Shown here one piece after another: positions 42,098-50,192 of a stretch of DNA of 64,000 nt (position 1 is the first letter of the stretch; every line of letters begins with the position of its first letter). The DNA lies in the NCBI RefSeq assembly GCF_014648855.1, contig NZ_BMRX01000003.1, forward strand, positions 186,001 to 250,000, in the 5' to 3' direction. Below the pieces are notes generated by a model. It was not told where the DNA came from. It did no database searches and saw only the letters and a list, made by a program, of their open reading frames with translations. This DNA is from Streptomyces parvulus (GTDB lineage Bacteria; Actinomycetota; Actinomycetes; Streptomycetales; Streptomycetaceae). The translations under genes and the position numbers were made by a program.

Positions 42098-43129
42098 TCA
42101 GCCGAAGACCACGCAGGACGCCGCCGGCACCGCCAGCGACCCGGCCCGACGCGGGACTCCGGTCTCCGGGTCGAGGGCGAACCAGGTCACGTCCCCGGAG
42201 CGCTCGTTGGCCGCGTAGAGGAAACCCCCGGACTGGGCGATCTCCCGTGGCCAGTGCCCTCCGCAGGGCACGGTGGCCTCCAGCCGCAGTCCGTCCGGCT
42301 CGACCGCGAAGACGGACAGGACGTCCTCGCCGCGCGTCGCGGTCCACACGAAGCGGCCGTCGGGCGAGACGACGATGCCGGACGGGAAGGCGTCACCGGC
42401 CGGCACTCCGGGCAGCACCGGCACCTCGGCGAGCGGCTGGAGGGCGCCCTCGGCCGCGTCCCAGCGGCAGACGGTGAGGGTGGGCGCCAGTTCGTTGAGC
42501 ACGTAGGCCCGGGTGCCGTCCGGGTGGAAGGCCAGGTGCCGGGGGCCCGAGCCGGGGCGCAGGGCGGTCTCCCGGTGCACGGCGGGAACGCCGTCCTTGA
42601 GGGTGCAGACCCGCACCGAGTCGGTGCCCAGGTCCACGCTGACCGCCCACCGTCCGCTCGGGTCGGGCCGCACCTGGTGCGCGTGGGGCGCCTGCTGACG
42701 CTGGGCGTGCGGGCCGGAACCGGTGTGCCGCAGGACGCCGGACGCGGAGCGGGCGAGGGTGCCGTCGGCTCGGACCGGCACGGCGGAGACGGTGCCCGAG
42801 CCGTAGTTGGCGGTGAGCAGGTGGCCGTCGTACAGGCTGAGGTGGGTCGGCCCGTCGCCGCCCACGGGGACGGGCCGTCCGGCGGGTTCGGGCTTGTCGC
42901 CGTTCACGCGGTAGGCGGCCACCGCCCCCTCGGCCGTCTCGCTGACGGCGTAGAGCACGGCTCCGCCGGGGGCCAGGGCCAGGTAGGAGGGGTCGGGCAG
43001 CCGGTCCGTGCCGCTCACGACGGTGAGCGCACCGCTGCCGGGGTCGACGTCCGCCGTCAGGATCCCGGGGCCGCCGGCCGCCGTGAACGACCCGATGTAC
43101 GCCCGCCGCTGCCTGCCACCGTCCGCCAC
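42098..43129 (-). CDS. Lactonase family (6-phosphogluconolactonase-like) beta-propeller
   Basis: A 343-residue seven-bladed propeller of the YbhE/Pgl type: AYIGSFTAAGGPGILTADVDPGSGAL, LPDPSYLALAPGGAVLYAVSE, GPTHLSLYDGHLLTANYGSGTVSA, GSGPRHLAFHPDGTRAYVLNELAPTLTV and PSGIVVSPDGRFVWTATRGEDVLSVF. No signal peptide. It may hydrolyse 6-phosphogluconolactone, but many relatives have other lactone substrates and no pentose-phosphate gene is nearby. Confidence 0.88.
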   Translation of the reverse strand: MADGGRQRRAYIGSFTAAGGPGILTADVDPGSGALTVVSGTDRLPDPSYLALAPGGAVLYAVSETAEGAVAAYRVNGDKPEPAGRPVPVGGDGPTHLSLYDGHLLTANYGSGTVSAVPVRADGTLARSASGVLRHTGSGPHAQRQQAPHAHQVRPDPSGRWAVSVDLGTDSVRVCTLKDGVPAVHRETALRPGSGPRHLAFHPDGTRAYVLNELAPTLTVCRWDAAEGALQPLAEVPVLPGVPAGDAFPSGIVVSPDGRFVWTATRGEDVLSVFAVEPDGLRLEATVPCGGHWPREIAQSGGFLYAANERSGDVTWFALDPETGVPRRAGSLAVPAASCVVFG

Positions 43130-43265
43130 CGCTGCCCCTCTCGTCCTGCCTCACGCGTCACGCGCCGTCCCGGGCGGGCCGGTCCGGCCGGTCGTCCGCC
43201 CCGGTGCGACGGTAGCAGTCGATCACTCACGGTCTAGACCAGACGGGTGGTGCGGGTCCGGCGGC

Positions 43266-44756
43266 TCAGGCGCCGACCAGCTTGGAACCGGAGGGGGCGC
43301 GCAGGGGTGCGGCGAGTTCGGCGAGGGCGCGCTCCAGGTCGTGCAGGTGGGCCAGCGCCGGTTCGACGGCGCGCGGTCCGCCGGCGTGGGCGGGTATGTC
43401 TCCGCCGCCGGTGAGCGCCTCGACCGCGGTCTCGACCCGCCAGCAGGCGGCGGCGAGCCGGGCGTCGTGCGAGGCCTCCGGGTCGGCGGCGACGGCGACC
43501 AGGCCGCGGACCTCCCGGGCGCAGTCGTCGAGCAGGCCGAGCACCTGCCGGGCGCGCAGCTTGCGGCCGTACATCGGGTTCAGCGGATGGACGAGCGGGG
43601 CGACGGACAGCCGCACCCGGCCGAGGAGCTGTTCCAGCTCGGCGACGCGCGGTGCCGGGTCGGCGCCCTCCGTGCCGGCGAGCCGGGCGGCGGCCTCGGC
43701 AGTGCAGGCGTGCACGCAGCGCAGGGCGCGCTGGATCCAGGCGTCGGTGACGGCGTGCGTGGTGACGGGCAGCAGGAACAGCACGGCGAGCACGGCGCCG
43801 AGCGCCCCGACGCCGGTCTCGGCGACGCGCAGGGCGAGCAGGCCCGGGGTGAGGACGCCCAGAAGGCCGTAGAGCAGCTCGGCGAGGAGCGTCACGCAGA
43901 GCATCATCCAGGTGTAGGAGACGGCCGCGGTGTAGAAGATGCCGAAGACGCAGGCGGCGGCCAGCACGGCGGTGGGCAGCACGGAGCCGGCCAGCGGGAA
44001 GGCCACCAGGAAGCCCAGGCCGATGCCGACGACGGTGCCGAGGACCCGGCGGAAGCCGCGAACCAGGGTCTCGCCGCGCGAGGTGGTGTTGACGAACACC
44101 CACCACGTGGCGCCGACCGCCCAGTACCAGCGTTCGCCGGAGACGAGCTGGCCCACGACCAGCGCGAAGCCGGCGCCCGCGGTGGCCTGCACGGCCTGGC
44201 GGGTGGTGATCCGGGCGAATCCTCCGCCGCCGGGCGGCACGGGGGCGGCGGGACCGGGGCGGCGGCGCTCGTAGCACCACAGGCCGAAGCGCACGGCCGC
44301 CGCGGTGGCCACGGACAGCAGGACGGCGGCGAACATCTCGGGCAGCCGGCCGGTGGTCGCGTGCAGGAACTGGGCGATGAAGAAGGTCATGAAGGCGAAC
44401 ACACCGAGGCTGTGCCCGCGCGGGCCCCAGCGGCGCGCGTACACGCCCGCGCCGACGACCGCGAGGAAGGTGAGGTCGCGGGCGACGGGCAGGTCGTGCA
44501 GGGCCGCCGCGGCGGTCAGCACCGGCAGTCCGGCGACGGGCAGCAGGGCGGTGGTCACGGCCTGGCCGCGCACGGTCGCGTCGGTGACGGTGAACAGCGC
44601 CAGCAGCGCCGCGAGGCCGCCGATGACGGCGCCCACCAGAGAGATGCCGGCCAGCCCGCACACGACGACGGCCGCCCCGATGCCGAGGACGCCGCGCGCG
44701 GCGAACCGCAGCCGCGTCCGACCCGGGTCCGGACTCACGAACACCCTCTTCAGCAC
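43266..44756 (-). CDS. FUSC family transporter
   Basis: A 496-residue membrane protein: two blocks of about five hydrophobic helices (20-170 and 210-350) and a soluble C-terminal helical domain (360-490). It shows the FUSC-like WYWAVGATWWVFVNTTSRGETLVRGFRRVLGTVVGIGLGF, including the conserved glycine-rich second-half helix. It probably exports small aromatic or other organic acids. GTG start with GGTAGG upstream. Its leader contains a terminator hairpin and it is divergent from the AsnC-type regulator, so expression is likely regulated by both. Confidence 0.85.
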   Translation of the reverse strand: MLKRVFVSPDPGRTRLRFAARGVLGIGAAVVVCGLAGISLVGAVIGGLAALLALFTVTDATVRGQAVTTALLPVAGLPVLTAAAALHDLPVARDLTFLAVVGAGVYARRWGPRGHSLGVFAFMTFFIAQFLHATTGRLPEMFAAVLLSVATAAAVRFGLWCYERRRPGPAAPVPPGGGGFARITTRQAVQATAGAGFALVVGQLVSGERWYWAVGATWWVFVNTTSRGETLVRGFRRVLGTVVGIGLGFLVAFPLAGSVLPTAVLAAACVFGIFYTAAVSYTWMMLCVTLLAELLYGLLGVLTPGLLALRVAETGVGALGAVLAVLFLLPVTTHAVTDAWIQRALRCVHACTAEAAARLAGTEGADPAPRVAELEQLLGRVRLSVAPLVHPLNPMYGRKLRARQVLGLLDDCAREVRGLVAVAADPEASHDARLAAACWRVETAVEALTGGGDIPAHAGGPRAVEPALAHLHDLERALAELAAPLRAPSGSKLVGA

Positions 44757-44797
44757 TGCCTACCGCCCCCTCGCACCGGTCCGGATGATCTGGCATG

Positions 44798-44826
44798 AAA
44801 AAGGCGCCGCGGGATCCCGCAGCGCC
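44798..44826 (-). terminator. Intrinsic terminator in the FUSC leader (possible attenuator)
   Basis: On the minus strand a stem formed by 44803-44826 (GGCGC, one mismatch, GCGGG arms) is followed at once by five T residues (44802-44798). It sits 42 bases upstream of the FUSC start codon and downstream of the divergent promoter region, where no other minus-strand gene ends. Classical U-tract terminators are rare in this genome stretch, which makes its leader position meaningful. Confidence 0.6.
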
Positions 44827-44856
44827 ATCGACGCTCCTATGGGAGCATCCCGGCCG

Positions 44857-44938
44857 CCACTGGCTCAACAGGCGACTCCTGAACTGAGCCATTGGTACAG
44901 TGATCGCGGCTTTCCCACGGCCACCCGAGAGCCAATGG
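44857..44938. promoter_or_regulatory. Three copies of GAGCCANTGG, candidate AsnC/Lrp operator array
   Basis: CCACTGGCTC (44857-44866, reverse orientation), GAGCCATTGG (44886-44895) and GAGCCAATGG (44929-44938) share one ten-base motif, with centres 29 and 43 bases apart. All lie between the divergent FUSC and AsnC genes, the last one 26 bases before the AsnC ATG. Multiple spaced boxes suit octameric Lrp-type regulators. Confidence 0.65.
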
Positions 44939-44963
44939 CCGACGAAGGAGGACCGCGTCCCGC

Positions 44964-45440
44964 ATGGCCGTCGACGCGCTCGACACCCGCATCCTGCGAC
45001 TGCTCCTGGAACAGCCGCGCACCAGCGTCCGCGAGTACGCCCGGCTCCTCGGCGTCGCCCGCGGCACGCTGCAGGCCCGGCTGGACCGGCTGGAGCGCGA
45101 GGGCGTGATCACCGGCACCGCGCCGTCCCTCTCCCCCGCCGCGCTCGGCCACCCGGTGCTCGCGTTCGTGCACATCGAGGTCACCCAGGGCCATCTCGAC
45201 GAGGTGGGCGACGCCCTGGCCGCCGTGCCCGAGATCGTGGAGGCCTTCTCCATCACGGGCGGGGGTGACCTGCTGACCCGGGTGGTGGCCCGCGACAACG
45301 CGCACCTGGAGGACGTGGTCCAGAAGCTGATCAGCCTGCCCGGGGTGGTCCGCACCCGCAGCGAGGTGGCCCTGCGCGAGCGCGTCCCGCACCGGCTGCT
45401 GCCCCTGGTGGAGTCGATCGGGCGCTCGGCCCGGAAGTGA
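44964..45440 (+). CDS. Lrp/AsnC-family transcriptional regulator
   Basis: A 158-residue regulator: N-terminal HTH (LDTRILRLLLEQPRTSVREYARLLGVARGTLQARLDRLEREGVITG) and a C-terminal RAM ligand domain (HPVLAFVHIEVTQGHLDEVGDALAAVPEIVEAFSITGGGDLLTRVVARDNAHLEDVV). It should sense an amino acid or related acid. ATG preceded by AAGGAGG, twelve bases upstream. The divergent FUSC exporter and the motif array between them make that exporter its probable target. The HAD gene follows within 21 bases. Confidence 0.94.
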   Translation: MAVDALDTRILRLLLEQPRTSVREYARLLGVARGTLQARLDRLEREGVITGTAPSLSPAALGHPVLAFVHIEVTQGHLDEVGDALAAVPEIVEAFSITGGGDLLTRVVARDNAHLEDVVQKLISLPGVVRTRSEVALRERVPHRLLPLVESIGRSARK

Positions 45441-45460
45441 TCCTTGGCATCCTGGAGCGC

Positions 45461-46156
45461 ATGAGCACTCTCGGGGCCCTCTCGGTCATCTTCGATCTCG
45501 ACGGAACACTCGTGGACAGCGAGCCGAACTACTACGAGGCGGGCCGGCGGACCCTCGCGGAGTACGGCGTCCCGGACTTCTCCTGGGCGGACCACGAGGC
45601 CTACGTGGGGATCAGCACCCGGGAGACGGTGGCCGACTGGAAGCGGCGGTACGCGCTGGAGGCGCCCGTGGAGGAACTGCTCGCCGTCAAGAACCGCCAC
45701 TACCTGGAGCTGGCCCGCACCTCGGTGCGCGCGTACCCGGAGATGCGGGCCCTGGTGGAGCGGCTCGCCGACGAGGGCGTCCCGCTGGCGGTCGCTTCGG
45801 GGTCGTCCCGGGAGGCCATCGCGGCGATCCTGGCCCGCACCGGCCTGGACGCCCGGCTGCGCACGGTCGTCTCGGCCGACGAGGTGGCGCGCGGCAAGCC
45901 GGCCCCCGACGTCTTCCTGGAGGCCGCCCGCAGGATCGGCGCGGACCCGGCCGACTGCGTGGTCCTGGAGGACGCCGCCCCCGGGGCCGCCGCCGCCCAC
46001 GCCGCGGGGATGCGCTGCATCGCGGTCCCCTACGTCGCGGCGCAGGCCGACGCCCCCGAGTTCGCCACGGCCGGGCTGCTGGTGCGCGGGGGCCAGGACG
46101 AGTTCACCGCCCGGGCGGCGTACGACTGGCTCCTGGACGTGGTGCGGACCGGCTGA
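45461..46156 (+). CDS. HAD-superfamily hydrolase (beta-phosphoglucomutase-like)
   Basis: A 231-residue HAD protein with motif I FDLDGTLVDSEP (Asp12 and Asp14), a helical cap starting NYYEAGRRTLAEYG, motif II LAVASGSSREAI, and motifs III/IV GKPAPDVFLEAARRIGADPADCVVLEDAAPG. A subclass I cap points to a sugar phosphatase or phosphomutase. The ATG has CTGGAG four bases before; an in-frame GTG at 45437 overlaps the AsnC stop and is an alternative coupled start. Confidence 0.9.
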   Translation: MSTLGALSVIFDLDGTLVDSEPNYYEAGRRTLAEYGVPDFSWADHEAYVGISTRETVADWKRRYALEAPVEELLAVKNRHYLELARTSVRAYPEMRALVERLADEGVPLAVASGSSREAIAAILARTGLDARLRTVVSADEVARGKPAPDVFLEAARRIGADPADCVVLEDAAPGAAAAHAAGMRCIAVPYVAAQADAPEFATAGLLVRGGQDEFTARAAYDWLLDVVRTG

Positions 46157-46238
46157 CCGGGCGGCGGCAGACCGGCTGACCGGGCGGCGGGCGTCCGGTG
46201 CCGACCGGTGGACCGGGCGGCACGCCTCCGGTGCCGAC
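46148..46238 (+). repeat. Short GC-rich direct repeats at and after the HAD gene stop
   Basis: ACCGGCTGACCGGGCGGCGG occurs at 46148-46167 and 46171-46190, with a diverged third copy at 46204-46223. TCCGGTGCCGAC also occurs twice (46194-46205, 46227-46238). The first copy includes the HAD stop codon, so the array looks like duplication of the gene's tail. Confidence 0.75.
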
Positions 46239-46329
46239 GCGGCCGAGATTTTGCCCGCGGCGGTGATCAGAGCGTCGTTCGCCTACGTATCTCCTGGTGT
46301 CCGAGCCTGATTTCGCCCCAGGAGGCACG

Positions 46330-47070
46330 ATGCGCATCACGCGCACCACGGCAGGGACGGCCTTCGTGGCCGGTGCCCTGGTCCTCACCCTCACCGCCCT
46401 CGCGTACCCGACCATGCTCGGGATGCAGAACACGGGCAGTGACCAGGCCCGGGTCATCACCAACACCCGGTACGGGCCGCTCACCGAGCAGGACCGGGAC
46501 TTCGTGGTCAAGGTGCGCGCCGCGGGGCTGTGGGAGCACCCGCTGGGGCTGATGGCGATCGAGCGGGGGACGACACCGGAGATGAAGGAGGCGGGCGAGC
46601 ACCTGGTCGTTGGTCATTCGCGGCTGGACGCCACCTGCCGCAAGATCGCGCCCGAGCTGGGGATCACCCTGCCCAATCTGGCGTCGCCGCAGCAGCAGCA
46701 GTTCGTGTCGACGGTGGACGGGACCACGGGGAAGCAGTTCGACACCACCGCGGTGAACATCATGCGCATCACGCACGGCCAGATCTTCCCGGCCATCGCC
46801 AACATCCGGGCCAACACGAAGAACTCCCTGGTGCGGCAGCTGGCCGACCAGGCCAACGACACCGTCCTCGACCACATCACCGTGCTGGAGAAGACCGGCC
46901 TGGTCAACTTCGACCAGGTCAACTTCCAGCAGACCGCGCCGCCGAGCCTGCCCAAGGTCCAGCTGACCCCGCCGGCGCCGCAGCCGGGCGAACCGGTGCT
47001 GTCCCTGACCCAGCCGCCCGGGCTCGACGTCAACACCTCGGCGCCGTCGCCGAGTCCGACGGTCCGCTGA
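46330..47070 (+). CDS. DUF4142 exported protein
   Basis: A 246-residue protein with an N-terminal signal/anchor (RTTAGTAFVAGALVLTLTALAYPTMLGM), then the helical DUF4142 domain: LTEQDRDFVVKVRAAGLWEHPLGLMAIERGTTPEMKEAGEHLVVGHSRLD and RITHGQIFPAIANIRANTKNSLVRQLADQANDTVLDHITVLEKTGLV. The pattern of paired helices resembles a ferritin-like bundle. It ends in a proline-rich tail. ATG preceded by AGGAGGCACG. Extracytoplasmic, function unknown. Confidence 0.88.
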   Translation: MRITRTTAGTAFVAGALVLTLTALAYPTMLGMQNTGSDQARVITNTRYGPLTEQDRDFVVKVRAAGLWEHPLGLMAIERGTTPEMKEAGEHLVVGHSRLDATCRKIAPELGITLPNLASPQQQQFVSTVDGTTGKQFDTTAVNIMRITHGQIFPAIANIRANTKNSLVRQLADQANDTVLDHITVLEKTGLVNFDQVNFQQTAPPSLPKVQLTPPAPQPGEPVLSLTQPPGLDVNTSAPSPSPTVR

Positions 47071-47089
47071 CGCGCCGGGCACCGCGGGT

Positions 47090-47893
47090 TCAGCGGCGGC
47101 GGGGCTTCCCGCGTCCGCCGCCGCTTCCGCTCTTCTTGCGCGGTGCCCCGCCGCGCCGGGCTCCGCCGGCCGGCTGCTTCCCGCCCTGTGCCTTGCCGCC
47201 CTGCTGCTTGCCGGCGGCCGTCTTCTTGCGCGCGGGTGCCTCGTCGGTACGCCCGCTCTTGGCGGCCCCCGGGTCGGGCTGCCGGCCGCGGGTGCTGTTG
47301 ACGGTGCGGCCGCGCACGATGCCGATCAGGTCCTCGACGCGGTCCGTGTGCGCGTCCTCGGGCCAGGACAGCGCGACGCCCGACTGCGGGGCGTCGGTGA
47401 CCGTGCGGTACGTGAGGTCCTTGCGGTGGTGCAGCCGGGCCAGCGACAGGGGGAGCAGCAGCACGCCGATCCCGGCCGCGACCAGCTCGACGGCGTCCGC
47501 GGTGGTGGCCGGGCGCTCCAGTGCGGGCCTGCCCGGCGGCCGGTCCTCCCACCCGAGGACGTCGTCCAGGGGGTGGAGCACGATCTCGTCGGCGAGGTCC
47601 TCGGCGGTCACCTCGTCGGCGGCGGTGACGAGGTGGTCCCTGGGGATCACCACGACCGTGGTCTCGGTGTAGAGGGGGATGGCGCTGAGGACGGTCCGGT
47701 CGACGGGCAGCCGGACCAGGCCGGCGTCGGCGTCCCCTTCCAGCAGCACGCCGTCCGCGCCGGCGGCGGGGATCTGGGTGAGGGACAGCGGCACGTCCGG
47801 CAGCCGCTCGTGCCAGATGCGCACCCATTTGTCGGGCGTCACCCCCGGGACGTACGCGAGCCGGAACGAGGGGCGGTCTTCCGAGGCTGTCAC
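47090..47893 (-). CDS. LysR-type substrate-binding domain protein without HTH, basic tail
   Basis: A 267-residue protein that begins directly with the effector fold: FRLAYVPGVTPDKWVRIWHERLPDVPLSLTQI, DAGLVRLPVDRTVLSAIPLYTETTVVVIPRDHLV and DAVELVAAGIGVLLLPLSLARLHHRKDLTYRTV. The N-terminal LysR HTH is missing. From about residue 210 it is lysine/arginine/glycine-rich (KKTAAGKQQGGKAQGGKQ), like histone H1 tails. It is divergent from DUF5997, 59 bases apart, a pairing I recall in other actinobacteria. Possibly the two proteins together form a ligand-responsive DNA-binding unit. Confidence 0.85.
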   Translation of the reverse strand: MTASEDRPSFRLAYVPGVTPDKWVRIWHERLPDVPLSLTQIPAAGADGVLLEGDADAGLVRLPVDRTVLSAIPLYTETTVVVIPRDHLVTAADEVTAEDLADEIVLHPLDDVLGWEDRPPGRPALERPATTADAVELVAAGIGVLLLPLSLARLHHRKDLTYRTVTDAPQSGVALSWPEDAHTDRVEDLIGIVRGRTVNSTRGRQPDPGAAKSGRTDEAPARKKTAAGKQQGGKAQGGKQPAGGARRGGAPRKKSGSGGGRGKPRRR

Positions 47894-47952
47894 CCGGCCA
47901 GGTTACCCGGGCGTGGTCGGGAGCCGCTCACACGCTCGATACCCTTGACGGC

Positions 47953-48351
47953 ATGACGTCGCACCAGAACACCCAGTCCATGAAGCCCGCGACCGCGGCG
48001 AAGAAGCTGGGTGTGTACCTCGAAGCCACACCCGCGGAGTTCCGGGAGGGCGTCGTCACGCGCGCCGAGCTGAACGCGCTCCAGGCCGAGCCGCCCGCCT
48101 GGCTGCGCGACCTCCGGCGCGACGGTCCGCACCCGCGCCCGGTCGTGGCCGCCAAGCTCGGAGTGTCCATCGCGGGCCTGCACCGGGGCGGGGTCGCCGA
48201 GCCGCTCACCACGGAGCAGATCGAGACGCTCAAGCAGGAGCGCCCCGAGTGGCTGGAGCGTGAGCAGGCCGTCCAGGCCGATGTCCGCAAGGAGACGGCC
48301 CGGGTGAAGAAGCTGCACGCGGAGCGTGCGGAGCGGGCGGAGCGGGACTGA
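47953..48351 (+). CDS. DUF5997 family protein
   Basis: A 132-residue soluble protein of the DUF5997 family: SMKPATAAKKLGVYLEATPAEFREGVVTRAELNALQAEPPAWLRDLRRDGPHPRPVVAAKLGVSIAGLHRGGVAEPLTTEQIETLKQERPEWLE, then a charged helix. The repeated AAKKLGVYL / AAKLGVSI segments look like HTH-type helices. It is divergent from the HTH-less LysR-like gene. Function unproven. Confidence 0.82.
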   Translation: MTSHQNTQSMKPATAAKKLGVYLEATPAEFREGVVTRAELNALQAEPPAWLRDLRRDGPHPRPVVAAKLGVSIAGLHRGGVAEPLTTEQIETLKQERPEWLEREQAVQADVRKETARVKKLHAERAERAERD

Positions 48352-48362
48352 TCCCAGTAGCG

Positions 48363-48400
48363 GGGCCGGGCTCGCCTACGGTCGACGTGTTGCCCGGCCC
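48363..48400. terminator. Hairpin between convergent DUF5997 and DUF2267 genes
   Basis: GGGCCGGGC (48363-48371) pairs perfectly with GCCCGGCCC (48392-48400) over a 20-base loop. The right arm lies within the last codons of the DUF2267 gene. Confidence 0.5.
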
Positions 48401-48765
48401 GGGCTGCCCAAGAGATCGTCGGGCAGCTGAGCCAGAAGCGAGTCCGCCTGCTCGCGGGGCACCGCTTCGGCCAGGGCGGTGAGCACGGTGCCCGTGTCCC
48501 ACTCCGCGGTGCGCGGCCGGGCGCCGGTCTGCTGGTCCACGCGCCGCAGGAACTCCGCGCCGCCGAATGACTCGGGCCGCCCGCGCTCGGTGCGCAGCAC
48601 GTCGTCCAGGGGTGCGGGCAGACAGGCGGCGAGCGCGGCCGCCTCCGCCGGGTCGACGCGGGACGCGATCACGCGGAGCACGGCCGTGGCCACCTGCTCG
48701 GCCTCTTCGTCGCTGTGGTACTCGCCGAGGTCTCGGACCCGGGTCAGGAATTCGTCCAGTCGCAC
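48376..48765 (-). CDS. DUF2267 family protein
   Basis: A 129-residue protein: LDEFLTRVRDLGEYHSDEEAEQVATAVLRVIASRVDPAEAAALAACLPAPLDDVL, then FLRRVDQQTG...ALAEAVPREQADSLLAQLPDDLLGSP. This is the two-repeat helical pattern of DUF2267, where each half ends in an 'LPxxL' turn. GTG start with an AGGCGAGG sequence. Often found near stress or small basic proteins; role unknown. Confidence 0.85.
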   Translation of the reverse strand: MRLDEFLTRVRDLGEYHSDEEAEQVATAVLRVIASRVDPAEAAALAACLPAPLDDVLRTERGRPESFGGAEFLRRVDQQTGARPRTAEWDTGTVLTALAEAVPREQADSLLAQLPDDLLGSPGRATRRP

Positions 48766-48844
48766 GTCCTCGCCTCCAGGTGCCGGTAGCGGCCCGGGGC
48801 GGGTGCCCTCGGCAGGTGGCGGGAAACAGGGCCCCGCGGCTGGA

Positions 48845-50026
48845 TCAGCCGCGGGCGCGTGCGGCGTCGGCGTACGCGGTCAGGCGGGTCAGGGCGTCGT
48901 CCCCGAACAGCGCGCGGCCCGCGGCGATCCGCTCGCGGCGTGCCGGGCCCGGGGCGGTGAGTCTGCGCAGCGCGTCGAGCAGCGCGGCCTCGTCCACGGC
49001 GGTCTCGGAGACCCCGAGCGAGGCCATGCGCCGCACACCGTCCGCGCCGTGGCCGGGGATCGGGCGGTACCCCACGACCGGCAGTCCGGCGGCGAGCGCC
49101 TGTACGGCGGTCTGGCCGGCCGCGTTGTCGATCAGCGCGCGGGCGGCGTGCAGCAGTCCGGGCATGTCGGTCACCCAGCCCAGCGCGAGGGCACCGGGCG
49201 TGCCGGCCAGGGTGCGGCGCAGCCGGCCGTTGCCGCCGCAGAGCACGACGGGCAGGAATCCCCGGTCGGCCAGGAGCCGCACGGTGCCGTCCAGGTGCGT
49301 GCCGACTCCCCAGGCGCCGGCGGACACCACGACGGGAGGGCGGCCGGGACCGAGCCGGTCGAACAGCGCCCTCCAGCCGGCCGCGCCGGGGGCGTCGGCG
49401 AAGAACTCCGGGGCGACCACCGGGCCGCAGGTGCCGGCCGAGGCGCCGGTGCTCTCGCGCACCTCGCGCGCGGCCTCCTCGGTGAGGCACAGGCAGTGGT
49501 CGTTGCCGGGGTGCAGCCACTGCCGGTGGACGGCGAAGTCGATCACGAGGACGACGCTGGGCACCGGCAGCCGGCCCCGGGCGCGCAGGTGCCCGGTCAG
49601 CTGGGCGCCGAGGTGGAAGACGGGCACGACCACGTCCGCGCCGGTCCGTTCGGCCAGCTCGCGCAGGCCGCGGCCGGCCAGCCGGGCCAGAGGTGTGCCG
49701 CTGGGACGGCGGCCCGCGCCGGGGCGCAGGAAGAGGCGGTAGACGGCGGCGTACAGCCAGGGGGCATGGCGCACCGACCCGCGGTAGAGGCGCCGCAGAA
49801 CGCCGCCGATGCCGTGGGGCAGGAGCGCGAGGACGTCGACGGCCACGGCGTCGCCGCCGCGCTCGCGGGCTCGGCGGACCAGCTCGTCGGCGACGGTGTC
49901 ATGGCCCGCGCCCATGCTCGCACTGACCACGAGCACGCGGTGGCCCGTGCCCGGAGCGCGCGGGGCCGTCGGCCGGGGTGCCGGGGAGCCCGTCGGAGGG
50001 CCGGCCGGTGAGCTGCGTGGATGCAC
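48845..50026 (-). CDS. MGDG synthase-like glycosyltransferase (GT28 fold)
   Basis: A 393-residue protein with the N-terminal MGDG-synthase domain (RVLVVSASMGAGHDTVADELVRRARERGGDAVAVDVLALLP, then the helix RRLYRGSVRHAPWLYAAVYRLFL) and a C-terminal GT-B domain (PPVVVSAGAWGVGTHLDGTVRLLADRGFLPVVLCGGNGRLRRTL, MPGLLHAARALIDNAAGQTAVQALAAGLPVVGY). It should transfer a sugar to a lipid acceptor at the membrane. It is divergent from an SDR-DMT-deacetylase run. Confidence 0.9.
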   Translation of the reverse strand: MHPRSSPAGPPTGSPAPRPTAPRAPGTGHRVLVVSASMGAGHDTVADELVRRARERGGDAVAVDVLALLPHGIGGVLRRLYRGSVRHAPWLYAAVYRLFLRPGAGRRPSGTPLARLAGRGLRELAERTGADVVVPVFHLGAQLTGHLRARGRLPVPSVVLVIDFAVHRQWLHPGNDHCLCLTEEAAREVRESTGASAGTCGPVVAPEFFADAPGAAGWRALFDRLGPGRPPVVVSAGAWGVGTHLDGTVRLLADRGFLPVVLCGGNGRLRRTLAGTPGALALGWVTDMPGLLHAARALIDNAAGQTAVQALAAGLPVVGYRPIPGHGADGVRRMASLGVSETAVDEAALLDALRRLTAPGPARRERIAAGRALFGDDALTRLTAYADAARARG

Positions 50027-50192
50027 GGCGGATCAAGTTACCCGGGCATAACGGTCCAAACCAATGCAGCCGGGTGTGTTTCGGGCGGGCTGGCGGGGAT
50101 ACTCCGTGATCGCCCGTCCGGCCGGCCGCCGGGGCCCCGACCAGCGCGGTCGGCGACTCCCCCGGTGTCCGCCCCGAGCCAAGGTGGTCCCC

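Noticed and set aside
44795..44887. 30-codon plus-strand ORF (MKKAPRDP...) upstream of AsnC
   Set aside because: It has no ribosome site and its sequence is explained by the terminator stem and motif boxes of the opposite strand.
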